Source of the DNA: an uncultured Eubacterium sp.
GTDB taxonomy: Bacteria; Bacillota; Clostridia; Peptostreptococcales; Anaerovoracaceae
Reading direction: 5' to 3'
NCBI GenBank assembly: GCA_947367725.1
Contig: CANBFZ010000152.1
Span: 1 to 5,331 of the forward strand
Length of the DNA stretch: 5,331 nucleotides
Below are positions 5,219 to 5,331 of this stretch, piece after piece; position 1 is the first letter of the stretch, and the number at the start of each line of letters is the position of its first letter. The translations under genes were made by a program, and so were the position numbers. Under the pieces are notes generated by a model, which had not been told where the DNA came from, did no database searches, and saw only the letters and a list, made by a program, of their open reading frames with translations.

Positions 5219-5331
5219 ATTTAGGCAGCGAATTTTATTATAAATTTGCAATCGGGGTCAATTGCCAAGGTGAATTCCAGTTTGCCTAAGTAAATGTCAG
5301 GTACGCAAGAGTGGAGGATGTAAAAAGCTAT
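5219..5331 (+). other. Non-coding region with nested inverted repeats after pilT
   Basis: TTAGGCA (5221-5227) and TGCCTAA (5283-5289) can pair to enclose about 55 bases. Inside, GCGAATTT (5228-5235) can pair with AAATTTGC (5242-5249) around a 6-base loop. An alternative pairing is GCAAT (5248-5252) with ATTGC (5261-5265). No T-run follows, so it is not a clear intrinsic terminator. It may be an inter-gene processing structure or the leader of the next gene. Confidence 0.35.
5313..5317 (+). promoter_or_regulatory. Possible ribosome binding site of the next gene
   Basis: GGAGG is followed by an ATG (5318-5320) that runs straight into a TAA, so that ATG is not a gene start. The window ends with AT at 5330-5331, which would become an ATG if the next base is G. 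The spacing of 12 bases would be rather long. This suggests, but does not prove, that another gene begins at the edge. Confidence 0.3.

Noticed and set aside
4661..5251. Minus-strand open frame of 196 codons
   Set aside because: It is opposite pilT, whose conserved ATPase motifs prove the + strand is coding.
5219..5331. c-di-GMP (GEMM) riboswitch before a possible next pilus gene
   Set aside because: GCCTAAG and ACGCAAG fragments recall parts of the consensus, but they occur in the wrong order and the other conserved blocks are missing.
1..5331. CRISPR arrays, tRNA or rRNA genes, insertion sequences
   Set aside because: No regularly spaced repeats, cloverleaf-like segments, transposase motifs or terminal inverted repeats were seen on either strand.

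Overview
The window looks like chromosomal DNA of a low-to-mid GC Gram-positive bacterium of the class Clostridia, probably a gut Lachnospiraceae- or Oscillospiraceae-type organism. This is inferred from the strong AGGAGG-type ribosome binding sites, an extended -10 promoter, a Gram-positive lipoprotein with a transglutaminase domain, and a DUF4860-type protein inside a compact type IV pilus-like gene block. No genus can be named from this sequence alone. All supported genes are on the + strand.

Layout. Positions 2-127 are the open 3' end of an unrecognised upstream gene. Positions 128-323 are non-coding and hold an A/T-tract, an extended -10 promoter (216-244), a small leader hairpin and a strong ribosome binding site. 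Positions 324-1322 encode a secreted transglutaminase-like lipoprotein with an apparently intact Cys-His-Asp triad. Positions 1323-1417 hold a long hairpin (1334-1370) that probably ends that transcript, overlapped by a weak candidate promoter for the genes that follow.

Positions 1418-5218 are one tightly packed operon. It encodes a GspF/PilC-type inner-membrane platform protein, then four small single-membrane-anchor proteins (107, 168, 141 and 145 aa), then a PilT-type ATPase. Three consecutive junctions are 4-base ATGA overlaps (2788-2791, 3291-3294, 3713-3716), and the remaining gaps are 15 and 9 bases, so co-transcription and translational coupling are very likely. The four small proteins resemble divergent pilins or pseudopilins. 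The first has a GspG-like 'EGxYPxSLxxL' motif, the second is of the DUF4860 type, the third has a pilin-like Glu inside its hydrophobic N-terminus and a GspI-like helix, and the fourth has a GspK/PilX-like GG-hydrophobic start. Most lack a clean prepilin peptidase site.

Together the genes suggest a minimal type IV filament or secretion machine: a platform (PilC), a set of filament or tip subunits, and a retraction-type motor (PilT). The window shows no assembly ATPase (PilB/GspE), prepilin peptidase (PilD) or canonical major pilin. Positions 5219-5331 are non-coding, contain inverted repeats, and end with a possible ribosome binding site for a gene starting just outside the window.
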